This document shows, piece after piece, positions 1-9,019 of a DNA stretch of 64,000 nucleotides. A model generated the notes under the pieces. That model was not told the DNA's origin, made no database searches, and saw only the letters and a program-made list of their open reading frames with translations. Numbering within the stretch: the stretch's first letter is position 1; every line of letters starts with the position of its first letter. The DNA comes from Paracoccus jeotgali (GTDB lineage: Bacteria; Pseudomonadota; Alphaproteobacteria; Rhodobacterales; Rhodobacteraceae): the NCBI RefSeq assembly GCF_002865605.1, contig NZ_CP025583.1, positions 2,150,501 to 2,214,500 on the forward strand, in the 5' to 3' direction. A program made the translations under genes and the position numbers.

Positions 1-159
1 CGACCGCAGCGGGGTATTTTCAAGCGCAAAAGCAGCAAAACGCGGGTTTGGCGGCGTGGGCGTTGCAAAAAGGGCCGCTTTGGCCGGGCGGGAGGCGGGA
101 AACTTCGCGTTCCGGTTGCCGAGGCGGGATCGCGGGGCGGGCCGGGGCCGGCGGCCGCG
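1..159. other. window edge, no recognised gene
   Basis: All frames here are open mainly because the DNA is very GC-rich. None of the translations resembles a protein family I know. It lies downstream of the minus-strand FliM/FliN-like gene that stops at 160. It may hold the end of a neighbouring gene outside the window. Confidence 0.4.
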
Positions 160-1335
160 TCAGTCGGGCGAGGCCCTGTCGCCCGCCGCGCCGCCGCGGA
201 ACGGATCGGGATGTGCCGCATCGCCAAGCGGCGGCTCGGTCAGGAATGACACCGGCGGCGCGTCGCCATCCCCGGCCGGCGCGAACAGGCTGGCGTCTTC
301 GTCCCCGGGATCGAAGGCGGGCGCGGCGTCGCGATGCGGGGTCGGTTGAGCCGCAGCACTGGCTGCATCCTCTGTCCCGCGCGCGCCGCCGATGCGGATG
401 GCACGGTTGCCATGCAGCGTGCCCAGCTTGCCCCGATGCAGAAGCTGGCCGCCTGCCGTTTCGATCCGCACCGCGGACATCGCATCGGGCGGCAGCTTCA
501 GCACATCGCCGGGCCGCAGCGCGCGCAGATCGCGCAGCAGGATCGGGCGGCGGCACAGGATCACGTTCAGCGGCAGTGGCACCGCACTGACCGCCTGCGC
601 GAGGCTGCGCGGCACCGGACCCTCTGCCGGGGCGGCGGCGGCGGGGGGCAAATCGCGGCTGTCATGGGTCAGCACCGAGGGCGGGCTGGGATCGGGCAGA
701 AACAGGATCAGCGCCCCGTCCCGCACCCCGCCCTGCCCAAAGCGCAGATCGATCCGCATCGCGCGATAGGCGAGGTCGTCCAGCATCAGTTCCAGCGGGC
801 GCGGGTCGTCGACAAAGCTCGCATAGCGGAACCGGGACGGGGCATCGGCGCCCAGAAAGGCCAGCTCGCCCGCCAGTTCCGCCAGCGTGGCGTTGACGAA
901 ATCGGCGCAGATCGCGGCGTCGGTGCGGGTCGCGCGGCGTTCGCGCGGCTCGGCCCGGGTCACGCGGCCGATGGACTGCATCTCGATCAGCGAGGTCAGC
1001 GCGGCGGGGCACAGCCCGACCACGCCAAGCGCGCCCGACGCATCCTCGACCACCAGAACCAGCGCGCGGTCGGGCAGCAGTTCGGGCAGTTCGGCCAGCG
1101 TCGCGGGCGTGATCCGCATTTGCGTCGGATAGGTCGGCAGCCCGCAGACCCGCTGCGCCGCCCGCCCCACCGCATTGGCGAGCCCCCGTTCCGGCGTCGG
1201 TCGCGGCACCACCGCCCGCGCCGCCACCGGCACCGGGGCCGCCGCCTGCGCGCGCGCCAGGCGCTGCCCCAGCAGCGCCAATGCGCCCTGCCGTGGCGCC
1301 TCGCCCATCGCCGGTTTCTCGCCCGCTGCCGTCAC
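160..1335 (-). CDS. FliM/FliN-like (SpoA-domain) protein
   Basis: 391 residues from a GTG start; an in-frame ATG lies at residue 10. Residues about 85-215 resemble the middle (CheC-like) part of the flagellar motor switch protein FliM. Residues about 248-316 form a SpoA/FliN C-terminal domain (LPLNVIL, LRPGDVLKLP, GKLGTLHGNRAIRI). The C-terminal 75 residues are low-complexity. FliM and FliN build the C-ring that sets flagellar rotation direction, but no other flagellar gene is present in the window. It is last in a unit with a response regulator, a small membrane protein and a sensor kinase, 51 bases after the kinase stop. Family assignment is good; the function outside a flagellar cluster is unknown. 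Confidence 0.8.
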   Translation of the reverse strand: MTAAGEKPAMGEAPRQGALALLGQRLARAQAAAPVPVAARAVVPRPTPERGLANAVGRAAQRVCGLPTYPTQMRITPATLAELPELLPDRALVLVVEDASGALGVVGLCPAALTSLIEMQSIGRVTRAEPRERRATRTDAAICADFVNATLAELAGELAFLGADAPSRFRYASFVDDPRPLELMLDDLAYRAMRIDLRFGQGGVRDGALILFLPDPSPPSVLTHDSRDLPPAAAAPAEGPVPRSLAQAVSAVPLPLNVILCRRPILLRDLRALRPGDVLKLPPDAMSAVRIETAGGQLLHRGKLGTLHGNRAIRIGGARGTEDAASAAAQPTPHRDAAPAFDPGDEDASLFAPAGDGDAPPVSFLTEPPLGDAAHPDPFRGGAAGDRASPD

Positions 1336-1386
1336 CCTGTCCCCGCCGAATCACACCGTCCCACCGGCAATCTGGCATGCCAGAGA

Positions 1387-4044
1387 TTAAGATTCGGTTT
1401 GCAGATCCCGCTCTTGCGGTGACAGGCCGGGCGGGCGCAGCGGCAGTTGCAGCCGGAAGGCCGCGCCGTCATGGCCGGGCAGATAGGTGATCGTCCCGCC
1501 AAGCGCCTGCATCACCTCGCGCGAGATCGCCAGCCCCAGCCCCGCGCCCCCGGCCCGCGACGGATCGTTCAGCCGCGAGAATTTCTCGAAGATCAGATCC
1601 TGCTGTTCGGGCGCGATGCCCTTGCCGTTGTCCATGACGTCGATCTGCGTCGTCTCGGCCAGCCTGCGGACGCGGATGGTCAGCACCGGCCGCGCCGAAT
1701 CGCAGTATTTGCGGGCGTTCCCGATCAGGTTGATCAGCACTTGCAGCAGCCGGTCGGCGTCGGTCAGCACCATCAGATGTTCCGAAGGCGGGTCGCGGTC
1801 GATGATCAGATCCGCCCCCTTGCCCAGCGCCGAGCTGGCCTCGATCGCGCGCGAGATGACCTCGTGCAGGTTCACCGGCCCCAGGCTCAGCCGCGCCCGG
1901 CCGCTTTCCAGCACCGACAGGTCCAGCAGATCATCCAGCAGGCGGGTCAGCCGCGTCGCCTCGTCATGGATGATCGAGGCGAAGCGGCTGCGTTCCTCGG
2001 CCGACAGATCGGGTAGCTTCAGCAGCTCGGAAAACGCCCGGACCGAGGTCATGGGCGTGCGCAGCTCGTGGCTGATCTGGCCCAGAAACGCGTCCTTCTG
2101 CACCGACAGCGCGGTCAGCCGGTCATTGGCCTCTTGCAGGCGGCGGGCGGTGCGGGCCAGTTCGCCCGCGTCGTCTTTCAGCCGCTTGGCGCGTTCCTTG
2201 GCCCGCTGCGCCTCGCCCGCGACGGCCATCAACTCGGCCATCGAGGTCGGCCGCTGCCCGCCCACCTGCGCCAGCATCGCATGCGCGGTGGCGGTGCCCA
2301 CGGCACCCGCCAAGCGCCGTTCCATCCGCGATAGGAAATCGGCGGTCACGTCGGGCAGAAAGCCGGATTTGCCCTGCCGATCAGCCTCGGCGCGGAAGAA
2401 ACGCAGCGCCTCGTCGCCGCCCCAAACCCGGCGGGCCAGCGCCAGCAGCGCCTCGGCCCGGCTGGCGCCGCCGCCATTGGTGGGCGCGGTGGCGGCGGCG
2501 GCCTCGGGGGCCACGGCATGGACAAAGGACATGCCCTGCACGCGCTCTTGCGGGGCGGGCAGCGTGACCAGCGAGACGACCGAGAACAGCAGGATGTTCA
2601 GCCCCAGCGAGATGATGATCGCCGCCGCCTGCGCGTCCACGGGGCCGAAATCGGGCGCCCGCAGCCAGCCCAGCGAGGGCAGAAACACCAGCAGCATCCA
2701 CACCGTCGCCCCCGAGACGATGCCGGCATAGGCGCCCAGCCGCGTCGCGCCGCGCCAGACCAGCCCGCCTAGCATCGCCGGCAGCAGTTGCGCCACGCCG
2801 ATGAAGGCCACCGTCCCCATCGCCGCCAGCGCCTGCCCGCCGCCATAGGTCTGATAGAGCGCCCCCGCCCCGATCACCCCCAGGACCGCGATCCGGCGCG
2901 AGACCAGCAGCGGATTGCGCAGGTTGCTGGGCGGCGCGTCCGCCGCATCGGTGCGGCGCATCATCAGATACAGCGGCACCAGCCAGTGGTTCGACACCAT
3001 CGTCGCCAGCGCGATGGCGCTGATGATGACCATCGAGGTGGCCGAGCTGAGCCCGCCCAGAAACACCAGCAGCGCCAGCCCGTTCTTGCCCTGCGACAAC
3101 GGCAGATGCAGCACATAGAGGTCAGGCGAGATATCGGCGGGCAGCATGTCGCGCCCGACCACCGCAATCGGCAGCACGAACAGCGACATCGCGAAGAGAT
3201 AGGCCGGAAACGCCCAGGCGGCAGAGTTCAGCGGCCGCTCGTCCGCCGGCTCGACGATCAGCACCTGAAACATCCGGGGCAGCGTGACGACAGCGGCGGC
3301 CGAAACCGCGATCAGCGTCGTCCAGCGGTCGGGGCGCAAGACCCAGCCGGCGGCATCCGGGGCGGCCGCGCGGGCGGCAATGCGCGCAATCACATCGCCC
3401 GCCCCGCCCGCCAGCCCCCAGACCACCCAGACGCCCAAGGCGACGAACGCCACCAGCTTGACCACGGCCTCGATGGCGATGGCCATGACCACGCCGTGAT
3501 GACGCTCATCCGCGGCAAGGTTGCGGGTGCCGAACAGGATGGCAAAGACCGCCAGCCCCCCCGCCACCCACAGATCCAGCGGGCCGGGCAGCACATCGCC
3601 CTGCCCGAACACCGAAAACGACAGCGAGACCGATTGCAGTTGCAGCGCCACATAAGGCGTCGCCGCCACCAGCGAGATCAGCGTCATCAGCGCCGCCAGC
3701 GGGTTCGACTTGCCGAACCGGGCCGAGACGAGGTCCGCGATCGAGGTGACGCGGTGCATCTTGGCCACGCGCACCAGCCGGCGCAGCCACCACCAGCTTC
3801 CGGCCAGCACGATGGTGGGGCCCAGATAGATGGTCGCGAACTCCAGCCCCGAGCGGCTGGCATAGCCGACCGCGCCATAGAACGTCCAGGCGGTGCAATA
3901 GACCGACAGCGACAGGGTATAGGTCAGGGGCTGCTCGCTCCACCGGGTGCGGCCGCGCTCGGCGGCGCGGTCGGCCCCGAAGGCCACGGCGAACAGCAGC
4001 CCCACATAGCACAGGGCCGCGATCACCAGCCCGTCAAAGCTCAT
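1387..4044 (-). CDS. SSF transporter-domain sensor histidine kinase
   Basis: 885 residues. The first about 480 are a multi-pass sodium:solute symporter-like domain (YCTAWTFYGAVGYAS, GGLSSATSMVI), followed by a soluble linker with a probable coiled coil (about 600-650). HisKA has its phospho-acceptor His at 659 (SHELRTPM). The ATPase domain has N-box Asn 776, DNGKG at 805-809 and GAGLGL at 833-838. This is the CbrA-like architecture, in which a transporter-type membrane domain is joined to a kinase and may sense or carry a metabolite. The start is preceded by a GAGGAT ribosome site and overlaps the upstream small gene by 11 bases, so the two are translationally coupled. The likely partner is the response regulator at 4294-4785. 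The ligand cannot be told from sequence. Confidence 0.93.
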   Translation of the reverse strand: MSFDGLVIAALCYVGLLFAVAFGADRAAERGRTRWSEQPLTYTLSLSVYCTAWTFYGAVGYASRSGLEFATIYLGPTIVLAGSWWWLRRLVRVAKMHRVTSIADLVSARFGKSNPLAALMTLISLVAATPYVALQLQSVSLSFSVFGQGDVLPGPLDLWVAGGLAVFAILFGTRNLAADERHHGVVMAIAIEAVVKLVAFVALGVWVVWGLAGGAGDVIARIAARAAAPDAAGWVLRPDRWTTLIAVSAAAVVTLPRMFQVLIVEPADERPLNSAAWAFPAYLFAMSLFVLPIAVVGRDMLPADISPDLYVLHLPLSQGKNGLALLVFLGGLSSATSMVIISAIALATMVSNHWLVPLYLMMRRTDAADAPPSNLRNPLLVSRRIAVLGVIGAGALYQTYGGGQALAAMGTVAFIGVAQLLPAMLGGLVWRGATRLGAYAGIVSGATVWMLLVFLPSLGWLRAPDFGPVDAQAAAIIISLGLNILLFSVVSLVTLPAPQERVQGMSFVHAVAPEAAAATAPTNGGGASRAEALLALARRVWGGDEALRFFRAEADRQGKSGFLPDVTADFLSRMERRLAGAVGTATAHAMLAQVGGQRPTSMAELMAVAGEAQRAKERAKRLKDDAGELARTARRLQEANDRLTALSVQKDAFLGQISHELRTPMTSVRAFSELLKLPDLSAEERSRFASIIHDEATRLTRLLDDLLDLSVLESGRARLSLGPVNLHEVISRAIEASSALGKGADLIIDRDPPSEHLMVLTDADRLLQVLINLIGNARKYCDSARPVLTIRVRRLAETTQIDVMDNGKGIAPEQQDLIFEKFSRLNDPSRAGGAGLGLAISREVMQALGGTITYLPGHDGAAFRLQLPLRPPGLSPQERDLQTES

Positions 4045-4297
4045 CCGACGAATCCTCGGGGCTGCGCCCGCGCGCCAGCCGCCGGTGCAGCAGGGCCGAG
4101 GCGATGATGACGGCGAACCACAGCCCGAACAGCCAGATCATCCCGCCCGCCCCGGACATGGCGGCGGGCACCAGCCAGACCGGCACCAGCAGCACCGCCA
4201 GCGTCGCCAGCGGCAGCAGCCGGGTCGCGTCGGCCAGACGGCGCCGGCGATAGGCGGCACGTTCCAGATAGATCGGGCCGTGCCGGCGGGGGATCAT
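4034..4297 (-). CDS. small two-helix membrane protein, unknown
   Basis: 87 residues with a basic N-terminus, two hydrophobic segments (about 27-46 and 50-70), then a short charged tail. No catalytic motif is visible. It overlaps the response regulator stop by 4 bases upstream and the kinase start by 11 bases downstream, so it is made with the two-component pair and may be an accessory membrane subunit of the transporter-kinase. Small membrane proteins of this type also accompany SSF transporters (DUF485/DUF4212-like), but I cannot assign it firmly to such a family. Confidence 0.7.
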   Translation of the reverse strand: MIPRRHGPIYLERAAYRRRRLADATRLLPLATLAVLLVPVWLVPAAMSGAGGMIWLFGLWFAVIIASALLHRRLARGRSPEDSSDEL

Positions 4298-4785
4298 GCC
4301 GGCTGGCCCAGCATCTCTTTGACGACGCGGCGCAATTCGTCATTGTCGAAGGGCTTGGCCATGACGAAATCCGGCCGGGCGGCGGGTGTGCCGCGATCTT
4401 GCCCGGCGTGTGCGGCGTCGGGGGCGGCGTCAGCGCAGACAGGCTCGGGCGCGTCGAACAGCCCTGCCCCGGCCATGGCGTCGCCCTTGCCCAGCCGCGT
4501 CGCGCCGCCCAGGCTGGCACCGCCGCGCGCGGTCAGCATCAGGACCTGAGTGGAGGCCAGTTCGGGGTCCGCCCGCAGCGCCGCCAGCACCTCGAGCCCC
4601 GATTGCGCGGGCAGCATGACGTCAAGGATCACCAGCCGGGGGCGCAGCGCGCGGATGCGGTCGAGCGCTTGGCCGCCCTCGGTCCAGATCTCCAGCCGCC
4701 ACCCCTCTCGCATCAGGATGAAGCGCACCGCCTCGGCGATGTTGGGCTCATCCTCGATCAGCAGGATGTCGATGCCGGACATCAT
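4294..4785 (-). CDS. single-domain response regulator with receiver insertion
   Basis: 163 residues. Receiver landmarks are the acidic pair E11/D12, phospho-acceptor D55 (ILDVMLP), T85 (MLTARGG) and K144 (AKPF). Between T85 and K144 lie 58 residues where receivers normally have roughly 20, so the alpha4-beta5 region carries an extra Gly/Ala/Asp-rich stretch of about 35 residues (around 90-138). There is no output domain. First gene of the unit with the small membrane protein, the SSF-type kinase and the FliM-like gene; probably phosphorylated by the kinase and acting by protein contact. The start may be either of two consecutive ATGs. Confidence 0.88.
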   Translation of the reverse strand: MMSGIDILLIEDEPNIAEAVRFILMREGWRLEIWTEGGQALDRIRALRPRLVILDVMLPAQSGLEVLAALRADPELASTQVLMLTARGGASLGGATRLGKGDAMAGAGLFDAPEPVCADAAPDAAHAGQDRGTPAARPDFVMAKPFDNDELRRVVKEMLGQPA

Positions 4786-4855
4786 CCGCCCCCCTCTGTT
4801 CTCTAACGGATAAGCAGCAAGGGCGGGCTTGTCAAAGCCGACGGGGCTGGGGAGC

Positions 4856-6148
4856 CTATCCCGAATGCAGGATCGAGGCGACCTGACGCGCCGGGCAATC
4901 GGGGCGCGGACAGATCCGGCAGGTCGGCCCGACCGGCACCGGGGGGGTGTGGGGTATGGCGTCCTGCTCGGCCTCGGGCACGGGGCGCAGCAGCATGACC
5001 GCCCGGCTCAGCATCGGGCCGGCGGCGCCCCAGGCGGGCTGCCGGGTGGCCAGCGCCAGCGCCCGAAAGCGCAGGCCGGTCTCGGTCTCGATCACGCGCA
5101 GGACCGGGGTGCCGGGCTGGCCCAAAGCCTCGAACAGCGGCAGCATCCCGCAGGGGTCGCCCTGGGTGCGGGCGGCCATGCCGCGCGCGGCGCGGCGAAA
5201 GATCGGCTTGCCGGCGCCGTCGCAGACCATCAGCCCCGATGCCGCCTCGGTCAGCCCCAGCCGGCGCAGGACCAGATCCGGGGCCAGATTGTGCTGCATC
5301 GCCAGCCGCAGCGGGTCCGGATCGGGATCGCCACCCACCATCTCGGCCAGCAGCGCGTCGGGGCAGTCCTGCCGGTCGCGGGCCTCTTGCGCCAGCCAGC
5401 GCTGCGCCAGGTCGCGCGCCGCGTCCGAGACCGGCCCCCCGTCCGGCCTGCCCTGCGCGATCCAGTCGTCGAATTCCTCTTGCGGGGTCATCAGCCCGGT
5501 GTCGTGCTCGAACCCGTCCAGATAGGCGACCAGCGCCTGCGCCGTCACCGCCAGCCGGCGACTGTCCTGATCCAGATTGCCGTGGAACCGCTCGCGCCAC
5601 TGATCCTCCATCCGCGGCTCCTGCACCAGGATCGAGGCGGTAGAGCGCAGCGAGGTCGTGGCCGACAGCACCTCGTGCAGCGTATCCAGCAGATAGGGGT
5701 TGCGGGTCATGCGCTCTGACAGGTCCGCCAGCCGCCGCGACTGCGCCGCCGCGCGTTCCGACAGCGCGACCAGCAGGGCGGCCCAGCCGGGCAGCCGGGC
5801 GGCGAACTCGGCGATGCGCGCGACCTCGGGCGGCGGTTGCAGATCGGGCGGTGCCTCGGCGGCGGCCACGCGCAGGCCGGACAGCACCGCCTGCTCGCGC
5901 CCGGCCTCAAGCTCGGTTTCCGAGATGTCCAGCACCTCGGCCAGCCGGGCGCGGATCGCCGGGGTCAGGTTGCGCCGGTCATGTTCGATCAGGTTCAGAT
6001 AGGCGGGCGAGATCCCCGCCGCCCGCGCCACATCCGCCTGCGCCCGCCCCAAGGACAGCCGCCTTTCGCGAATATGCGACCCCGGCGGCACCCGCTGCGG
6101 GGCGGGACCGGGCGAGGCGGCGGGTTCAGGGATGCGCGGCTGGCTCAT
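4856..6148 (-). CDS. XRE-family regulator, ScfR/RamB-like C-terminus
   Basis: 430 residues. An N-terminal Cro/CI helix-turn-helix (about 22-80: IRERRLSLGRAQADVARAAG, then ISPAYLNLIEHDRRNLTP) is followed by a long helical middle. The C-terminal part ends in a cysteine cluster, CRICPRPDC, like the end of the DUF2083 domain in short-chain fatty-acyl-CoA regulators (RamB/PrpR type). Unlike typical members it shows no HExxH motif of the IrrE-like DUF955 domain. Probably a DNA-binding regulator of carbon metabolism; the effector is inferred from family only. It stands alone, 70 bases after the response regulator start region and 74 bases from the DUF815 stop. Confidence 0.82.
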   Translation of the reverse strand: MSQPRIPEPAASPGPAPQRVPPGSHIRERRLSLGRAQADVARAAGISPAYLNLIEHDRRNLTPAIRARLAEVLDISETELEAGREQAVLSGLRVAAAEAPPDLQPPPEVARIAEFAARLPGWAALLVALSERAAAQSRRLADLSERMTRNPYLLDTLHEVLSATTSLRSTASILVQEPRMEDQWRERFHGNLDQDSRRLAVTAQALVAYLDGFEHDTGLMTPQEEFDDWIAQGRPDGGPVSDAARDLAQRWLAQEARDRQDCPDALLAEMVGGDPDPDPLRLAMQHNLAPDLVLRRLGLTEAASGLMVCDGAGKPIFRRAARGMAARTQGDPCGMLPLFEALGQPGTPVLRVIETETGLRFRALALATRQPAWGAAGPMLSRAVMLLRPVPEAEQDAIPHTPPVPVGPTCRICPRPDCPARQVASILHSG

Positions 6149-6222
6149 GCGTCACAGCCTGCCACCTGCAGCCGCAGCTGCAAAGCGGTGTTTCGCCCCA
6201 AGACGCGGAACTGCCGGGAAAT

Positions 6223-7104
6223 TTACAGCGTCAACCCGTGGCGCCCGGCAAGGTCTGTAAAGAACTGCCACGCCACCCGGCCCGAGCGCGCCCCACGCGT
6301 CGCCTGCCACTCGATCGCCTGCGCGTGCAGCCTGTCATCGTCGATGACCAGCCCATAGGCGTCGCAATAGCCGCGAATCATCTGCAGGAACTCGTCCTGA
6401 CCGCAGGCGTGAAAGCCCAGCCACAGCCCGAAGCGATCGGACAGCGAGACCTTTTCCTCGACCGCCTCGCCGGGGTGGATGGCGGTCGAACGCTCATTCT
6501 CGATCATGTCGCGGGGCATCAGATGCCGCCGGTTCGAGGTCGCATACAGGATCACATTGTCCGGCCGCCCGGCCAGCCCGCCATCCAGCACCGCCTTGAG
6601 CGATTTGTACTGCGTGTCGTCATGGCTGAAGGACAGATCGTCGGCAAACAGCAGGAAACGCCGGTCACTGGCCTGTCCCAGCAGCGCCAGCAGGCGGCCG
6701 ACGCTGGACAGATCCTCGCGCGCGATCTCGACCAGCACCAGCGGCAGGCCCTGCGCGACGGCCTCGGCATGCACCGCCTTGACCAGCGAGGATTTGCCCA
6801 TGCCGCGCGCACCCCAGAGCAGCGCGTTGTTCGCCGCATGGCCGCGCGCGAATTGCAGGGTGTTGGCCAGCAGGATATCGCGGGCGCGGTCAATGCCCAC
6901 AAGCTGGTCCAGCGCCACGCGGGCGACGCGGTGCACGGGTTCCAGCCGGTCGGGATCGGTGTGCCAGACATAGGCCTCGGCCTCGGCAAAGCTGGGCGCG
7001 GGCGCGGGCGCGGGCGCCAGCCGTTCCAGCGCCGAGGCGATGCGGCTCAGGCTGGCCTTGGCCGACAGCGCGTCGGTCAGCCGGGGCTTGGCCTGCTCAT
7101 TCAT
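6223..7104 (-). CDS. DUF815-family AAA ATPase
   Basis: 293 residues. An Ala/Pro-rich N-terminal linker (about 28-40) precedes a P-loop GARGMGKS at 98-105 and a Walker-B-like LLFADDLSF. The motif FDRFG-like segment [10 protein letters not shown] and the overall length match the DUF815 family of AAA-type ATPases, which is widely conserved in Alphaproteobacteria without a settled role. The start overlaps the end of tatC by 8 bases, so it is translated as the last gene of a tatA-tatB-tatC-DUF815 unit. The reason for that linkage is not known. Confidence 0.88.
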   Translation of the reverse strand: MNEQAKPRLTDALSAKASLSRIASALERLAPAPAPAPSFAEAEAYVWHTDPDRLEPVHRVARVALDQLVGIDRARDILLANTLQFARGHAANNALLWGARGMGKSSLVKAVHAEAVAQGLPLVLVEIAREDLSSVGRLLALLGQASDRRFLLFADDLSFSHDDTQYKSLKAVLDGGLAGRPDNVILYATSNRRHLMPRDMIENERSTAIHPGEAVEEKVSLSDRFGLWLGFHACGQDEFLQMIRGYCDAYGLVIDDDRLHAQAIEWQATRGARSGRVAWQFFTDLAGRHGLTL

Positions 7105-7945
7105 CGACGGGCAGCCCCTGCGCGCGCAGTTCCTCGTTCCGGCGGCGCTCGATGCGCTTCACCAGCTGGATCGAGATTTCGTAAAGGCCGTAAACCACCG
7201 TGAACAGCACCACTTGGCTGATGACATCGGGCGGCGTCACCACCGCCGACAGCACCAAAATCAGCAGGACCGCGTATTTCCGCACCCCGCCCAAGCCGGC
7301 CGAGGACACCAGCCCCGCCTTGCCCAGCAGCGTCAGCGCCACCGGAAGCTGGAAGGACAGCCCGAAGGCGAGGATGAATTTCGTGGTCAGGGTCAGATAT
7401 TCGCTGACGCTGCCCTGAAAGACGATGCCCGCCATCCGGTCGCTTGGCGGCGCGGCTGCGGGATCGTCGGGCAAGGTCAGCGGCCCCTGCTGGAAGCCCA
7501 GGAAGAAGTCATAGGCCATCGGCAGGATGATATAATAGGCGAAGGCCGCGCCCAGAAAGAACATCAGCGGCGAGGCGATCAGAAAGGGCAGAAACGCCGC
7601 TTTTTCATTGCGATACAGCCCCGGCGCGACAAAGCGCCAAAGCTGGTAGGCGATGACCGGAAAGGCGAGGATGAAGCCGCCGAAGAAGCTGATCTGGATG
7701 GCGACGAAAAAGCCCTCCTGCAGTTTCAGCAGGATCAGCCCACATTCCTGTCCGCGATCTTCCAGCGCGGCGCAGATCGGGCGGGTCAGGAAGTTGTAGA
7801 TCGGATTCCACACCGTATAGCAGATCAGCATGGCCGCGATGAAGGCCAGCACCGACCAGATCAGCCGCGTCCGCAGCTCGGCCAGATGTTCGATCAGGGG
7901 GGCAGAGCTGTCGTCGAGGTCGTCGCGCGCGTCGGTCTTGCTCAC
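7097..7945 (-). CDS. tatC: Sec-independent translocase TatC
   Basis: 282 residues with six membrane segments. The N-terminal family signature is present: [16 protein letters not shown], then [17 protein letters not shown] in the middle. TatC binds twin-arginine signal peptides and with TatA/TatB moves folded proteins over the inner membrane. GTG start, directly abutting the tatB stop. A likely client in this window is the FAD amine oxidase at 56029, which has a twin-arginine signal. A charged C-terminal extension ([12 protein letters not shown]) follows the last helix. Confidence 0.97.
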   Translation of the reverse strand: MSKTDARDDLDDSSAPLIEHLAELRTRLIWSVLAFIAAMLICYTVWNPIYNFLTRPICAALEDRGQECGLILLKLQEGFFVAIQISFFGGFILAFPVIAYQLWRFVAPGLYRNEKAAFLPFLIASPLMFFLGAAFAYYIILPMAYDFFLGFQQGPLTLPDDPAAAPPSDRMAGIVFQGSVSEYLTLTTKFILAFGLSFQLPVALTLLGKAGLVSSAGLGGVRKYAVLLILVLSAVVTPPDVISQVVLFTVVYGLYEISIQLVKRIERRRNEELRAQGLPVDE

Positions 7946-8500
7946 TCAGACATCCTTCGAATCGCTGCGCCGGACCGCGTGCAGGCGACGCTGGCCGGGG
8001 GTTTGGGACGGACCCGGATCGGCCGGGGCGGCAGCGGGCGTGTTTTCAGGCTTGGCGGTGCCGGTCGTGGCCGCCGGGGTGCTGCCGGTCGCGGCGCCTT
8101 GCGTCTTGGTGCTGCCCGCAGCGGCGGCGGGTTCGACGTCGGCCGGGCGGGCGCTGCCAGCAGGTGCGGGCGCGGCGGGATCGGGCTTTGCCTTGGCGCG
8201 GCCCGAGGGGATCTTGGGGTCCCATTTCTCGAACTTGTCGGCGGCGCGGTCCAGCGCGTCCAGACCCATCGAGCGTTTCGAGGTCACGTCGCGGATCTCG
8301 TTCAGGGATTTCGACGCCTCGTCCAGCCCGGTGTCGCGGGCGGCGTCTTCCATCGCGGCGGTGAACTCTCGCGCCATGCCCCGCGCCTTGCCGGTGATTC
8401 GACCCAGCGCGCGGAACATATGCGGCAGATCGCGCGGACCGATGACGATCAGCGCGACCACACCGACAAGCAAAAGCTCGCTCCAGGCGATGTCCAGCAT
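7946..8500 (-). CDS. tatB: Sec-independent translocase TatB
   Basis: 184 residues. An N-terminal membrane helix with the TatA/B signature (MLDIAWSELLLVGVVALIVI followed by GPRDLP) and an amphipathic helix (LGRITGKARGMAREFTAAME) are followed by a long Ala/Pro/Thr-rich tail (about 95-175). TatB forms the substrate-receptor complex with TatC. The Glu in SELL and the GPRDLP turn are typical of TatB rather than TatA. It sits between tatA (74 bases upstream) and tatC (no gap). Confidence 0.96.
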   Translation of the reverse strand: MLDIAWSELLLVGVVALIVIGPRDLPHMFRALGRITGKARGMAREFTAAMEDAARDTGLDEASKSLNEIRDVTSKRSMGLDALDRAADKFEKWDPKIPSGRAKAKPDPAAPAPAGSARPADVEPAAAAGSTKTQGAATGSTPAATTGTAKPENTPAAAPADPGPSQTPGQRRLHAVRRSDSKDV

Positions 8501-8574
8501 AGGCGTGTCCCTTGGAAAGACCCGGCGCCGGGAAGGCCCGGCGGGGCGTCAGCGATCAGGCGTCCGTCGCGGTG

Positions 8575-8841
8575 TCAGACGCGATCGCGGTCCCGAGGCA
8601 CCTCATGCGGGGTCACATCGCGCAGCTTCTGGTCGCGGCGCGCATCCTCGCGGTTCATCTCGTCGGTCAGCTCTTTGCCGGCGCTGTTGACGTCGTCGCT
8701 GCTTTCCTTGACGCCCTGCTTGAAGGCGTTGATGCCCTTGCCGACCTCGCCCATCAGCGACGAGACCTTGCCGCGTCCGAACAGGACCAGCACCACGACA
8801 GCGATCAGCAGCAGGCCGGGAAGACCGATATTCTGTAGCAT
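8575..8841 (-). CDS. tatA: Sec-independent translocase TatA
   Basis: 88 residues: one N-terminal membrane helix, the [17 protein letters not shown] hinge and amphipathic helix, then a charged tail. TatA assembles the protein-conducting component of the twin-arginine translocon. First gene of tatA-tatB-tatC-DUF815. FGRGK in place of TatB's GPRDLP separates it from the next gene. Confidence 0.96.
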   Translation of the reverse strand: MLQNIGLPGLLLIAVVVLVLFGRGKVSSLMGEVGKGINAFKQGVKESSDDVNSAGKELTDEMNREDARRDQKLRDVTPHEVPRDRDRV

Positions 8842-9019
8842 GTGTCACTTCCTCCTCGGGCAGGATGGCCCGATGCCACCGCACATCTAGGGGTTTCCGC
8901 GCGGATTTGCAAAGCACGAATGCGCGCGGTCGGGCGCTTTGCCGGCGGCTGCGGGGATGCGCCGCAGGGCGCTGCCGCGCCCGCTTGGCAGCCGGCGCCG
9001 ACACGGGCATAAGCGGGGC

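Noticed and set aside
56-349. A 97-residue plus-strand frame at the window edge
   Set aside because: Overlaps the FliM/FliN-like gene antisense and has only Arg/Gly/Ser-rich low-complexity sequence.
160-1335. Start of a flagellar gene cluster
   Set aside because: No other flagellar gene occurs in 64 kb; the neighbours are a two-component system.
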